DNA of 64,000 nucleotides from Bog-756 sp963710495 (GCA_963710495.1 CAVQAI010000009.1:310001-374000); one strand, 5' to 3'. Positions 16,992-25,236 are shown, counted from the stretch's first letter. Translations and numbers: made by a program. The notes: generated by a model from the sequence alone, not told the origin.

Positions 16992-17318
16992 TCAACGACC
17001 GACCGCGCGTTCCAATTCTGCCTTCGACATCCTGGAACGACCCCGTACGTGTTTGCGCTGGGCTTCCTGGTAGAGCTGCGCCCGGGTCCGCCCACCAGGA
17101 CCTCGGTGGGACCGCAACCCGCCCCTTCGGCCGGAGGAGATGTCATCCATCGACTCTCGGCTTGCCGATCGACTCTCTCCAGAGCGCGCCCGCTCCTTGT
17201 TGACGGTTCGCGCGGCTATCTCCTCTGCCTCTCGATCGGACTCGCCCCGGTCGAGCAGACCCTTCTTGATATGGTCGTACTGGCGTTCGCGTTTGTGGCT
17301 CCAGTCTTGTTGCGGCAT
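16992..17318 (-). CDS. Rho-termination-factor N-domain protein (annotated elsewhere as plasmid stabilization protein)
   Basis: 108-residue basic protein. The start MPQQDWSHKRERQYDHIKKG is highly characteristic and lies behind GGAGGGG at good spacing, so I reject a 22-residue extension. The middle EEIAARTVNKERARSGES and SSGRRGGLRSHRGPGGRT match a widespread actinobacterial family; the end TRAQLYQEAQRKHVRGRSRM plus SKAELERAVGR is a Rho-N/SAP-like helical motif for nucleic-acid binding. Probably a stress or nucleoid-linked protein; the plasmid name carried by homologues is not supported by anything here. Confidence 0.85.
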   Translation of the reverse strand: MPQQDWSHKRERQYDHIKKGLLDRGESDREAEEIAARTVNKERARSGESRSASRESMDDISSGRRGGLRSHRGPGGRTRAQLYQEAQRKHVRGRSRMSKAELERAVGR

Positions 17319-17523
17319 CTTCAACCCCTCCGTTCGGATGGACGCGGCACCTTTCGATAGGTTCCCCTCACCCCCCTGACCCAAACCCCCGTTTGCCGGT
17401 TCTCAAGATGCCTGCCTCGGAAGAGATTCGCCTCGGTAGCTTGAACCCCGGCGGGAAGCGCGGCCCCGTTGGCGCCCCCGGCAGTAACATGGTCGACCTG
17501 ACCACCACTCGTCGCCCGCCTCC

Positions 17524-17733
17524 GTGACTGTTCCAGACGACAACCATGGCGCTCGTTCCGACAGGGGTCATTGGCGACGGCGCCTCGTCCTCCTGGTGGC
17601 GGCCGCGCTCCTGCTGGCGGTCATCGGCTTAATCGTCAGGAACCGCTACCGCGCAGACCGGTCTGCTCACCAGCCCGAAACCGTGCTGGCGCACCCGATC
17701 AAGCCGGGACAGCCAGCTCTCAAGCCGGGGTGA
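17524..17733 (+). CDS. Small single-pass membrane protein, doubtful
   Basis: 69 residues with one clear membrane helix (LVLLVAAALLLAVIGLIV, about 20-37) flanked by arginines, consistent with a cytoplasmic N-terminus and an outer tail. The start is GTG 17524 with no ribosome site; a 12-codon frame from ATG 17489 ends by overlapping this GTG, and TAACAT at 17485-17490 could be a -10 box. The 3' end overlaps the convergent P450 by 14 bases. Real coding status is uncertain. Confidence 0.4.
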   Translation: MTVPDDNHGARSDRGHWRRRLVLLVAAALLLAVIGLIVRNRYRADRSAHQPETVLAHPIKPGQPALKPG

Positions 17734-18973
17734 AGGCCACCGGAAGGGCGATGGGCGAACGGAACGCCATTCCCTTGATGTGCAGGTCCTGGTCGGGTGC
17801 CGGGTCAAGACGCAGGTCGTGAAGGCGGTCGAACAGGGCGTTCATCGCCATCCGGGTCTCCATCCGGGCCAGGTGCATCCCCAGGCAGACATGGATGCCG
17901 AAGCCGAAGCCGACATGCTGGTGCGAGGCGCGGAAGATGTCGTACTGGTCCGGGTCCTCGTACTTGCGCTCGTCTCGGTTGGCCGCCCCCAGGAGTAGAG
18001 CCACGTCGGCGCCCTGCTCGATGGGCACACCGGCGAGCTCGGCGTCGCGGGTGGCCCGCCGCAGGATGACGGTGACGGGCGGTTCCCAGCGCACGGTTTC
18101 CTCGAAAGCCTGAGGGATGAGATCACGGTCCGCGACGACCGCCTGAAGCTGGTCCGGATTGGTCAGCAAGCCGTAGAGCATGCTGCCCGAGGCGCGGTAG
18201 GTGGTCTCGACACCGGCCGGCAACAACAGCCGGAGGAAGGAGTAGATCTCCTCGTCCTCCAATCTCCTCCCTTCGACCTCGGCTACTACCAGCTCACTGA
18301 TCAGGTCGTCGGCCGGCTGGCGGCGCCGCTCCTCGAGCACCCCGGCGAAGTAGTCCCGCAAGGCCTCCGAGGCGGCGATACCCCGGTCCCAGTTGGCCGT
18401 CACGCTGGTGATGGCGATCGCCCAGCGCTGGAACATCGGGAAGTCCGACCGAGGGAGTCCGAGGATCTGGGCGATGACCTGAACCGGAAAGTTGAAGGTG
18501 ACTTCTTGCACCAGATCCGCATGCCCCTGGTCGACGAAGCCGTCGACCAGCTCGTCGACCACACGGCGCACCAGCCCCTCCTCCCAGCGCTGGAGGATCT
18601 TCGAGCGGAAGGTGGGTGACACCAGGGCTCGGTGGAGCCGGTGGTCGGGCTCGTCCATCTGCAAGATGGTCCGGCCCATGACCAGCCCCATCACGCCCTC
18701 GTACACCGTCGACGAGTAGGTCTCGTTGTCGCGCAGTACCTGGACCACCTCGTCGTAGCCGAAGACGGTGACGGGCAGGGGCGGCCCCACTTCGGGCAGT
18801 TCCTCGTCGTCGCCGAGGTCGATTGCCCCAACGTGCACCGGGCTCTGCCGGCACAGCTCGTGCATGCGTGGGTAGGGGTCGCGCACGTTGCCCGACACCG
18901 TGTCCTGGAGCTCGAACGGGTCGAACCGGGCGATCCGTTCGTCGGACCCCGTCGGCCCAGTCATCGTCGACAT
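17720..18973 (-). CDS. Cytochrome P450 monooxygenase
   Basis: P450 of 417 residues from ATG 18973, chosen because AGGAGG lies eight bases upstream. The heme loop GFGFGIHVCLGMHLAR carries Cys363; the I-helix is LLPAGVETTYR and the ExxR helix EETVRWEPP. LQMDEPDHRLHRALVSPTF is the usual C-helix heme-propionate region. It is divergent from a TetR gene at 19132 with a palindromic operator in the shared promoter, so it is probably repressed by that regulator and induced by its substrate. The substrate is unknown; the sequence resembles actinobacterial lipid and steroid hydroxylases more than antibiotic-pathway P450s. Confidence 0.95.
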   Translation of the reverse strand: MSTMTGPTGSDERIARFDPFELQDTVSGNVRDPYPRMHELCRQSPVHVGAIDLGDDEELPEVGPPLPVTVFGYDEVVQVLRDNETYSSTVYEGVMGLVMGRTILQMDEPDHRLHRALVSPTFRSKILQRWEEGLVRRVVDELVDGFVDQGHADLVQEVTFNFPVQVIAQILGLPRSDFPMFQRWAIAITSVTANWDRGIAASEALRDYFAGVLEERRRQPADDLISELVVAEVEGRRLEDEEIYSFLRLLLPAGVETTYRASGSMLYGLLTNPDQLQAVVADRDLIPQAFEETVRWEPPVTVILRRATRDAELAGVPIEQGADVALLLGAANRDERKYEDPDQYDIFRASHQHVGFGFGIHVCLGMHLARMETRMAMNALFDRLHDLRLDPAPDQDLHIKGMAFRSPIALPVAFTPA

Positions 18974-19045
18974 GGATCCAGCCTCCTCGGCATTGCGCAT
19001 GGGTGACCCAGGGCTCGCCGGTCCCCGCTGCGCTACGTGCCGCCC

Positions 19046-19063
19046 AGGATAATCGAACGTTCG
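19046..19063. promoter_or_regulatory. Divergent P450/tetR promoter with palindromic operator
   Basis: AGGATAAT holds overlapping -10 hexamers: TATCCT on the minus strand for the P450 and GATAAT on the plus strand for tetR. The adjacent CGAACGTTCG (19054-19063) is a perfect 10 bp palindrome, a typical TetR half-site pair, placed upstream of the P450 -10 and over the expected tetR transcript start. One bound dimer could repress both genes. Confidence 0.55.
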
Positions 19064-19080
19064 TTGGGGCGCCACGCACC

Positions 19081-19099
19081 CCCCGCGAGGCGGGGTTTT
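19081..19099 (+). terminator. Intrinsic terminator-like hairpin in the tetR leader
   Basis: CCCCGC-GAG-GCGGGG followed by TTTT is a textbook rho-independent terminator in the plus direction. No plus-strand gene ends upstream. It lies about 20 bases after the predicted tetR transcript start and 33 before the GTG, so it may attenuate tetR expression. Confidence 0.5.
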
Positions 19100-19131
19100 A
19101 CGGGAGCGTCGATTGGCCCGACAATGGAGCG

Positions 19132-19764
19132 GTGCCCAATCCGTCGACCGACCGCCCGACCTCCCGACCCGAGGGGTCGACCCAGCGCCAGCACATCCTC
19201 TCCGTCGCCCTCTCGCTGATGGCCCAGAACGGCGTGGACGGGACGAGCATGCGCGACCTGGCCGGAGCGACCGGGCTCAATGTGGCCTCTCTCTATCACT
19301 ACTTCCCCTCCAAGCGGGAGCTTCTGGTGGCCATTCTGCAGGAACACGGGTTCGTCGACGACCTGGTCGCCGCCACCCCGCCGACCCTGGCCCGGGACGA
19401 GGCCACCGGGCTCGCCGACCTACTCGCTGACATCCTGGTCTCGATGCTGGAGGTGGAGGACTTCGTCCGGCTCATGCTGGGCGAGGTCCTGCGGGGCGAC
19501 GAGACGGCCCACGCCGTCGGCATCGACCTGTTCCGGGCCACCCAGGTCTCGCTCCAGCGCTGGCTGGCCGACCACCGACCAGACCTGTGCACGCCCGAAC
19601 AACAGATGGCCATGGCCCGGATGTTGCGGGCCATGCTGGTCGGGATGTTCGTGGAGCACGTCGCCGGTGTGTTGGTCGACGACGGTGCCGACCCGGCCGA
19701 GGTGTTCCGCCAGCGGGCGCGCGAATCGGCCGAGCTGGTCGAGCGGGTCCGACCCTCGCCGTAG
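19132..19764 (+). CDS. TetR/AcrR family transcriptional regulator
   Basis: 210-residue TetR repressor. The N-terminal helix-turn-helix is STQRQHILSVALSLMAQNG, then TSMRDLAGATGLNVASLYHY and FPSKRELLVAILQEHG (about 12-68), the canonical three-helix DNA-binding domain. The C-terminal ligand domain includes VSMLEVEDFVRLMLGEVLRG and MARMLRAMLVGMFVEHVAGV. Start GTG 19132 has GGAG just upstream at short spacing. Divergent from a P450 with an operator between them; autoregulation and P450 control are the simplest reading. Confidence 0.9.
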   Translation: MPNPSTDRPTSRPEGSTQRQHILSVALSLMAQNGVDGTSMRDLAGATGLNVASLYHYFPSKRELLVAILQEHGFVDDLVAATPPTLARDEATGLADLLADILVSMLEVEDFVRLMLGEVLRGDETAHAVGIDLFRATQVSLQRWLADHRPDLCTPEQQMAMARMLRAMLVGMFVEHVAGVLVDDGADPAEVFRQRARESAELVERVRPSP

Positions 19765-19795
19765 CGGGGCGGGAGTGCGGGGAGCCGCCCGGTGG

Positions 19796-19984
19796 CGGCC
19801 CGAGGGCGAGCCGGTAGTGGCCGAGGGCGAGCCGGTAGTGGCCGAGGGCGAGCCGGTAGTGGCCGAGGGCGAGCCGGTAGTGGCCGAGGGCGAGCCGGTA
19901 GTGGCCGAGGGCGAGCCGGTAGTGGCCGAGGGCGAGCCGGTAAGGGCCGAGGGCGAACCGGTAGTGGCCGAGGGCGAACCGGTA
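19796..19984. repeat. 21 bp tandem array, 9 copies (VNTR-like)
   Basis: Nine head-to-tail copies with core GGCCGAGGGCGAGCCGGTA, period exactly 21 bp. Copies 2-7 are identical and variants (AGGG start, GAACCG) appear only at the thiolase end. It fills the gap between the convergent TetR gene (ends 19764) and thiolase (ends 20005). A period divisible by three makes it open in several frames, giving spurious EGEPVVA or RLALGHY repeats. Confidence 0.95.
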
Positions 19985-20004
19985 GGGGCCGATGGCGGCC
20001 CGGG

Positions 20005-21198
20005 TCAGGCGATCCGCTCGATGACCGTGGCGTTGGCCTGTCCGCCCCCTTCGCACATGGTCTGGAATCCGAAGCGGCCGCCGATCGTCTCCAGTCGGGT
20101 GAGCAGTGATCCCATCAGGCGAACTCCGGAGGCACCGAGGGGGTGCCCGATGGCGATGGCCCCGCCGTGGGGATTGAGCACTTCCGGCTCGGGGTCGAAG
20201 GCGCGCGCCCACATGAGGGCGATGGCGGCGAAGGCCTCGTTGCACTCGACGGCGTCGAAGTCGCCGATCTTCATCCCCGACCGCTCCAACAGGCGGTGGG
20301 TGGCCGGAACCGGGGCCGAGAGCACGATGGCGGCATCCTCGGCCGCCACGGCGAAGTGGGCGAAACGGGCGCGGATCGGCAGGCCCAGTCGCTCGGCAAC
20401 GGATCGATCGGCGATGAGCATGGCCGCCGCTCCGTCGTTCATCTGCGAGGAGTTCCCGGCGGTAATGTCCGGTGCGGTCTCGGGCTCCCACGACTGGGCC
20501 GGCGGCAATGCGGCCAGCTTCTCGAGGGTGCCGCCGCGGCGGATGCCCTCGTCGATCGCGAGCGACTCACCCGTGAAGGACCCGTCCTCGGCCCGGAGGG
20601 GGACCGGCACCACCTCGCGGCTGAACGTCCCGGCGTCCCAAGCGGCGGCGGCGCGCCGGTGGCTCTCGAGGGAGAATTCGTCCATCTCCTCCCGGGTGAT
20701 CTCGTACCGGTCAGCCAGCACCTGGGCCACCCGGAACTGGGTCCACAGCCGCCCGTCCACGCTTGTCAGGAACGAGGGCGGGAACGGCCCGGTGCCGCCC
20801 TTGGCATTGGTGGCCATCGGTACCCGGCTCATCGACTCGACTCCACAGGCCACCACCATGTCGTAGTGGCCGGCCGCCACCCCGGCGGCGGCGAAGTGAA
20901 CTGCCTGCTGGGACGAGCCGCATTGCCGATCGACCGTGGTGGCCGGGACGTGCTGGGGCAGCCCGGCCGACACCCAGGCATTGCGCGTGACGTTGGTGCT
21001 CTGCTCCCCCACCTGTCCGACGCAGCCCCCGATGACATCGTCGATGCGGCCGGGGTCAACCCCGGTGCGCCCGAGTAGCGAGGTGATCGCGAAGCCGAGC
21101 AAGTCGGCCGGGTGCCAGTGAGCGAGCGCCCCACCGCGCTTCCCGAACGTCGTACGCAATGTGTCAACGATGACGGCTTCGCGACCTGCTGTGGTCAT
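20005..21198 (-). CDS. Acetyl-CoA acyltransferase (thiolase)
   Basis: 397-residue degradative thiolase cleaving 3-ketoacyl-CoA with CoA. All catalytic elements are present: nucleophile Cys93 in RQCGSSQQAV, VECNEAFAA (about 305), the histidine of NPHGGAIAIGHPLGASG (about 345) and the second cysteine in CEGGGQANA (about 385). It resembles the actinobacterial FadA5/FadA6-like group used for sterol side chains or rings. It is the only gene of its transcription unit; its leader holds a 16 bp array that runs into AAGGAG. The 3' end abuts the 21 bp array. Confidence 0.93.
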   Translation of the reverse strand: MTTAGREAVIVDTLRTTFGKRGGALAHWHPADLLGFAITSLLGRTGVDPGRIDDVIGGCVGQVGEQSTNVTRNAWVSAGLPQHVPATTVDRQCGSSQQAVHFAAAGVAAGHYDMVVACGVESMSRVPMATNAKGGTGPFPPSFLTSVDGRLWTQFRVAQVLADRYEITREEMDEFSLESHRRAAAAWDAGTFSREVVPVPLRAEDGSFTGESLAIDEGIRRGGTLEKLAALPPAQSWEPETAPDITAGNSSQMNDGAAAMLIADRSVAERLGLPIRARFAHFAVAAEDAAIVLSAPVPATHRLLERSGMKIGDFDAVECNEAFAAIALMWARAFDPEPEVLNPHGGAIAIGHPLGASGVRLMGSLLTRLETIGGRFGFQTMCEGGGQANATVIERIA

Positions 21199-21212
21199 CT
21201 GATCCTCTCCTT

Positions 21213-21305
21213 GTCAGTGGTCCGCTCTACGAGTGGCCTGCTCTGTCAGTGGTCCGCTCTGCGAGTGGTCCGCTCCGTCAGTGGCCCGGCCTTGTCAGTG
21301 CCCGG
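21213..21305. repeat. 16 bp leader array, 5-6 copies, running into the thiolase ribosome site
   Basis: Read on the minus (sense) strand, units are CCACTGACGGAGCGGA, CCACTCGCAGAGCGGA, CCACTGACAGAGCAGG, CCACTCGTAGAGCGGA, then CCACTGACAAGGAGAGG, where the unit has become the Shine-Dalgarno. Copies alternate GAC/CGC-type variants, suggesting a 32 bp higher-order unit. Confidence 0.85.
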
Positions 21306-21390
21306 TCGGCACGAGCAATCCGACCCGCCCGAACCTAGCCGGAGGGACTCGTTCCCACGACGGGCCGACTCCCCCAGTCCTCTCCCAACG

Positions 21391-22182
21391 TCACGGGACA
21401 CCGGCGAGTACCTCCCAGCCCTCGGGGGGCGGAGCCAGTCTCCAATACTGCTCGCCGGCCCGGGCCTCGAGTCGGTCCGAGAGCGCGTGCTCAGCCTCGA
21501 GTGGCGGGATCTGGCTGGTGTAGCACCAGATGGCACGCCGTTTGCGATCGATGTCCGGGGCGACCGGGACGAGTGCCGGCGTCGGCCAGAGACCGCCGTT
21601 GAAGAGCTGGCGCACCCGCCAGGCCAGCAACCCCGGCAGGCCAGAGTAGCCCGCGTCCTGGTAGCAGAACCACGCCACCTCCGGCAGCTCGCCGCACAGC
21701 GCCTCGCGGGCCAGCAGCCCCGACTGGTGGGCGACATCATGGTCGGGGTTGCCGAGCCCCATCGGGAACATGACGCTCGAGAACCCGCCCCTGCGTACCG
21801 CCTCGACCAGGGCCGGCGCGACCTGTGCCGGCTTCGGACGATCGGCCGGGTCGAGGTACTGGTGGTCGGAGAAGTCCAGCCAGTGCGGCTCGGCGTCGTA
21901 CACCGACAGAGCACGCCGGTCCTCCTGCTGGCGAACGCCGACCACATCGTCGCCGCTCGTGAACCCGCCTGACGCGTCCCAAGGCGTGGGTGGATCCGGG
22001 TACATCGGCGGGCGGCCACCGAAGACCGTGATCACCACCGACCCGGGGTGACGACCGAGGAAGTCGCCGGTGCCCATCACGGCGTCGTCGAAGTGGGGTG
22101 AGACCACAGCGACGTGGCTCAGGAGTGCCGCGTCCACCTCGCCCCAGGTGGCGGGCGCCACTCCTTCCATCCCGTCCGTCAT
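21391..22182 (-). CDS. PIG-L / LmbE-like deacetylase
   Basis: 263-residue zinc-dependent de-N-acetylase of the PIG-L family (MshB, LmbE and GlcNAc-PI deacetylase relatives). The metal and base motif is VVSPHFDDAVMGTG (about 26-39; P-H-x-D-D) and the third ligand region NPDHDVAHQ (about 142-150). The remainder fits the Rossmann-like fold, ending with the tryptophan-rich APPPEGWEVL. Substrate could be an N-acetylated sugar or thiol precursor. It is not clearly in an operon; the next gene on its strand is 192 bases away beyond the 16 bp array. Confidence 0.88.
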   Translation of the reverse strand: MTDGMEGVAPATWGEVDAALLSHVAVVSPHFDDAVMGTGDFLGRHPGSVVITVFGGRPPMYPDPPTPWDASGGFTSGDDVVGVRQQEDRRALSVYDAEPHWLDFSDHQYLDPADRPKPAQVAPALVEAVRRGGFSSVMFPMGLGNPDHDVAHQSGLLAREALCGELPEVAWFCYQDAGYSGLPGLLAWRVRQLFNGGLWPTPALVPVAPDIDRKRRAIWCYTSQIPPLEAEHALSDRLEARAGEQYWRLAPPPEGWEVLAGVP

Positions 22183-22208
22183 CCTGGGCCCACCGTGCCG
22201 CTCGCCGA

Positions 22209-22214
22209 TAGCAT
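22209..22214 (+). promoter_or_regulatory. -10 box, leaderless promoter for the crotonase
   Basis: TAGCAT six bases before ATG 22221, with no ribosome site. The same hexamer at the same kind of distance precedes the genes at 54111 and 63818. Confidence 0.5.
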
Positions 22215-22220
22215 CCCCGC

Positions 22221-23042
22221 ATGCCCGACGGTTCTCCCAAGACCCTTCTCTACGACGAATCCGATGGTGTGGCCTGGATCACCCTCAACCGGCCGGAGGC
22301 CTACAACGCGTTCGACTCGGTGATGCAGTCGGAGCTCCGCGACCTGTGGGCGGTGCTCCGCACCAACGACGATGTCCGCTGCATCGTTCTCACCGGGAGC
22401 GGGGACAAGGCCTTCTGCACCGGCTTGGACCGCGGGGAGATCCAGTCGATCGACGAGCTCCCGCCGGGCAAGCTCCCCGGGTACAACACCCCGTGGGACT
22501 TCGACGACCCGGGCAAGTCCGTCTGTCCCAAGTCGAACGACCTCTGGAAGCCGATCGTTGCAGCCGTCAACGGGATGGCCTGTGGCGGTGCCTTCTACAT
22601 CCTGGGCGAGGTCGACTTCATCATCGCCGCCGATCACGCCACCTTCTTCGATCCCCACGTTACCTACGGGATGCCTGCCGCCTTCGAGCCCATCAACCTC
22701 CTCCACAAAATGCCCTTCCAGGAGGTGGTGCGGCTGTCCCTGCTCGGCGCCAACGAGCGCATGTCGGCACAACGGGCCCACCAGATCGGCCTGGTCTCCG
22801 AGATCGCCCCCCTCGACGAGCTCCACGATCGCGTTGCGTGGGCGGCCCGGGCCATCGCCGATCAGCCCGCACTGGCGGTCGGCGGCACCGTCCGCGCCCT
22901 GTGGACGGGACTGGAGCTCTCCCGACGCCAGGCGCTGGACCAGGCGTTCCTGTTCACCAATATCGGCACCGACGCCGCATCCCTGGCCGAGGGCCAGGAG
23001 CGGTTCGCCTCCGGTACGCGGATCGAGTGGCGGCTGCGCTGA
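22221..23042 (+). CDS. Enoyl-CoA hydratase/isomerase family protein
   Basis: 273-residue crotonase-fold enzyme. VAWITLNRPEAYNAFDSVMQ opens the fold, KAFCTGLDRGEI supplies the first oxyanion-hole loop and AAVNGMACGGAFYILGEVDF the second. AHQIGLVSEIAPLDEL is the usual C-terminal segment. The exact reaction (hydration, isomerisation or hydrolysis) cannot be fixed from these motifs. It stands alone on the plus strand, six bases short of the convergent CoA-transferase, and has a leaderless-type promoter. Confidence 0.92.
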   Translation: MPDGSPKTLLYDESDGVAWITLNRPEAYNAFDSVMQSELRDLWAVLRTNDDVRCIVLTGSGDKAFCTGLDRGEIQSIDELPPGKLPGYNTPWDFDDPGKSVCPKSNDLWKPIVAAVNGMACGGAFYILGEVDFIIAADHATFFDPHVTYGMPAAFEPINLLHKMPFQEVVRLSLLGANERMSAQRAHQIGLVSEIAPLDELHDRVAWAARAIADQPALAVGGTVRALWTGLELSRRQALDQAFLFTNIGTDAASLAEGQERFASGTRIEWRLR

Positions 23043-23047
23043 GCTGG

Positions 23048-24265
23048 TCAGAGCACCGCGCCTTTGATCTTCAGATCGAGGATGGCTTCGGTGTCGAACC
23101 CGAGTTCCTCGAGGAGCTCGTCGGTGTGCTCCCCGTGGTCGGGAGCCCGCGTCAGGTCGGGCGGTTCCTCGTCGAATTGCAAAGGTGATGCGACCATCTT
23201 GAACGTCGTCCCGCCGGCGGACTCGACGTCTCGGAGATAGCCGTTGGCGAGGACCTGCGGATCGGTGAGCAGCTCGTCGGCGGTCTGCACGGGAGCCCAC
23301 ACCCCCTCGACCTTCAGCATGATGGGCTTCCACTCCTCGAGGGTCTTGGTGGCGAAGATCTCGTCCAGGACGGTGGTGCACTCGACGCAGTTCTGGGCCC
23401 GGGCGGCCGAGTCCACGAACCGGGGGTCATCGACCAGCTCCGGGTGGCCGATCTTCGTGACCAGGTCGGCCCAGTAGCGGTCGGACTCGAGCATGACGAA
23501 GGACATGAACCGGTCATCCTTGGTCTTGTAGTTGTTGACCAGCGGGTTGGGCATCCTGCGCCGGTCACCCTGGGGCATCCGGGAGAAGCCGAACAGCCCG
23601 GCGGCGAGGACCGTGGCCCCGATGGCCCACGACCCGTTGGCCAGCAGCGAATTGTCGACGACCAGCGTCTCCCCGGTGCGCTCGCGGTGGAACAAGGCCG
23701 CCGCGATGCCGCCGGCGATGATCTGCCCGCCGATCACGTCCCCGAAACCCGGACCGGGCTGGCTGGTGGGGTACTGACCGGGTGGGGTGATGATGTCGGC
23801 CGGGCCGCCCCTTCCCCACCAGGTCGAGTTGTCATAGCCGCCACGCTCGGCCTCGGGCCCGCGCTGGCCGAGTCCCGAACCTCGGACGTAGATGAGGTTG
23901 GGGTTGACCGCCCGAAGATCGTCCACGTCGATCTTGAGCTTGTGGCGAGCCTGCGGGCGGAAGTTCGTCAGGAAGACATCGGCCCCTTCCACCAGCTTGA
24001 GCAGGATCTCGTGACCCTCCTCGGACTTGAGGTCGAGGCCCATGCTCCGCTTGCCCCGGTTGGGCAGCTCGATCATGTGGTTGACCCCGCCCGGGCCGCT
24101 CGGGACGAGTCCCGAGCTGACCAGGCCACGCTGGGGGTCGCCCGACTCGGGATGCTCGATCTTGATCACGTCGGCGCCCCATTCGGCGAGGACCGCTCCG
24201 GCAATCGGCACGTAGGTCCAGGCAGCCACCTCGACCACCCGTATGCCGTTCATGATGCCCTTCAC
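23048..24265 (-). CDS. CaiB/BaiF family (family III) CoA-transferase
   Basis: 405-residue CoA-transferase moving CoA between carboxylic acids. The family opening GIRVVEVAAWTYVPIAGAVL and ADVIKIEHPESGD are clear. NRGKRSMGLDLKSEEG lies near 70, and D145 in RGGYDNSTWW is the best candidate for the catalytic aspartate that forms the acyl anhydride. Start GTG 24265 has AAAGGAG six bases upstream. It is the last gene of the minus-strand group ferredoxin, acyl-CoA dehydrogenase, SDR, CoA-transferase, and likely activates or recycles an acid in that pathway, as BaiF-type enzymes do for bile acids. Confidence 0.92.
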   Translation of the reverse strand: MKGIMNGIRVVEVAAWTYVPIAGAVLAEWGADVIKIEHPESGDPQRGLVSSGLVPSGPGGVNHMIELPNRGKRSMGLDLKSEEGHEILLKLVEGADVFLTNFRPQARHKLKIDVDDLRAVNPNLIYVRGSGLGQRGPEAERGGYDNSTWWGRGGPADIITPPGQYPTSQPGPGFGDVIGGQIIAGGIAAALFHRERTGETLVVDNSLLANGSWAIGATVLAAGLFGFSRMPQGDRRRMPNPLVNNYKTKDDRFMSFVMLESDRYWADLVTKIGHPELVDDPRFVDSAARAQNCVECTTVLDEIFATKTLEEWKPIMLKVEGVWAPVQTADELLTDPQVLANGYLRDVESAGGTTFKMVASPLQFDEEPPDLTRAPDHGEHTDELLEELGFDTEAILDLKIKGAVL

Positions 24266-24336
24266 TGTCGTCTCCTTTTCATGCCTTCTCGTTGTGTCTC
24301 GTTCTGGTCGTCGGGGAAGTCCGGGAGGGATTCGGC

Positions 24337-25161
24337 TCAGCTCTCGGGGAAGGCAAAGGCCGAGATGTCGAGGGTCCCCACCGTCATCGCCCCCATGGTG
24401 CCCCCATCGGTCAGGATGTTCTCGCCGGTGATGGAGGCCGCCGCTCCGGAGTTGAGGAAGATGAGCGGGTAGGCCTGCTCGTCGGGTGTGGCCCGGCGGC
24501 CGAGCGGGATCGGGTAGTTGTCCATGAAGGCCTTGCCCACCTGCTCCTCGAAGTCGGGCATCATCGGCGTGTCGGTCGGTCCGGGGCTGGTGCAGTTGAT
24601 CCGGATGCCTCGTTTGCCGAGCTCGAAGGAGCGCCAGATCGTCCAGACGATGATGGCCTCCTTGGACGGCGCGTACCCGGTGGCGATCTCCTCAGGGTGT
24701 TCCTCGAGCCAGCGAACGGTCTCGTCGAACCCGCTACACGTGACGAGCGGCATCCACTTGGCGACGTTGGCCATCCAGCCCGCGCCGGCCCCCGAAGAGA
24801 TGCTGGCGATGGCGCCCCCCGCCTCCATGCGGTCGACGACGAGGTCGGTCAGGTGACGCAGAGAGCCGAAATTGACCGTCATGGTGTCGAGGTCGGAGAA
24901 GCGTCCGCCGGGCAACCCGGCACAGTTGAACAAAGCGTCGACCCGACCACCGATGGCCTCGACCGCCGTGTTGATGGCGCCCGGATTGCGAAGGTCGACG
25001 GAGTGATACCCGGCCACCTTGACGGGGGGCTCCTTGAGGTCGAGGACGTGGATCTCGGCCCCGAGCCGATCGAGCTCCTCGACCGTGGCCGCGCCCATAC
25101 CGGCCCCCCCGCCTCCGCTCACGATGACCCGCTTGTCTTCGTAGCTCCAGACGGAACTCAT
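24337..25161 (-). CDS. SDR family oxidoreductase (3-alpha-hydroxysteroid-dehydrogenase-like)
   Basis: 274-residue SDR from ATG 25161. The nucleotide loop is VIVSGGGGAGMGAATVEEL, unusually glycine-rich, followed by HVLDLKEP (cofactor-selecting acid), FNCAGLPGG, the catalytic serine in ASISSGAGAG and the YxxxK motif in TGYAPSKEA. The short N-terminal half and long substrate loop before Tyr resemble the carbonyl reductase/3-alpha-HSD subgroup acting on steroid-like ketones. The leader is an 18 bp array and only a weak AGGG ribosome site is visible. Confidence 0.88.
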   Translation of the reverse strand: MSSVWSYEDKRVIVSGGGGAGMGAATVEELDRLGAEIHVLDLKEPPVKVAGYHSVDLRNPGAINTAVEAIGGRVDALFNCAGLPGGRFSDLDTMTVNFGSLRHLTDLVVDRMEAGGAIASISSGAGAGWMANVAKWMPLVTCSGFDETVRWLEEHPEEIATGYAPSKEAIIVWTIWRSFELGKRGIRINCTSPGPTDTPMMPDFEEQVGKAFMDNYPIPLGRRATPDEQAYPLIFLNSGAAASITGENILTDGGTMGAMTVGTLDISAFAFPES

Positions 25162-25181
25162 CGCCCTAGCCCACACTCTCT

Positions 25182-25236
25182 CATTTCGCCGACTTCGCTC
25201 ACCTCGCCAACTTCGCTCACATCGCCGGCTTCGGTC
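25182..25236. repeat. 18 bp array, 3 copies, from SDR leader to acyl-CoA dehydrogenase stop
   Basis: On the minus strand: GACCGAAGCCGGCGATGT, GAGCGAAGTTGGCGAGGT, GAGCGAAGTCGGCGAAAT. The first copy begins inside the stop codon region of the upstream acyl-CoA dehydrogenase and the last ends about 20 bases before the SDR ATG. Confidence 0.85.

Noticed and set aside
16992..17384. 22-residue N-terminal extension of the Rho-N protein
   Set aside because: It would read through a strong GGAGG ribosome site located just before the conserved MPQQDW start.
19280..20866. Frame with eight or nine GEPVVAE heptapeptides
   Set aside because: Product of the 21 bp DNA array, whose period is a multiple of three; it runs out of the TetR gene's alternative frame and antisense through thiolase.
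22179..23381. 400-codon minus-strand frame covering the plus-strand crotonase
   Set aside because: Composition is arginine/glycine-rich without motifs; the crotonase on the plus strand has complete family signatures.
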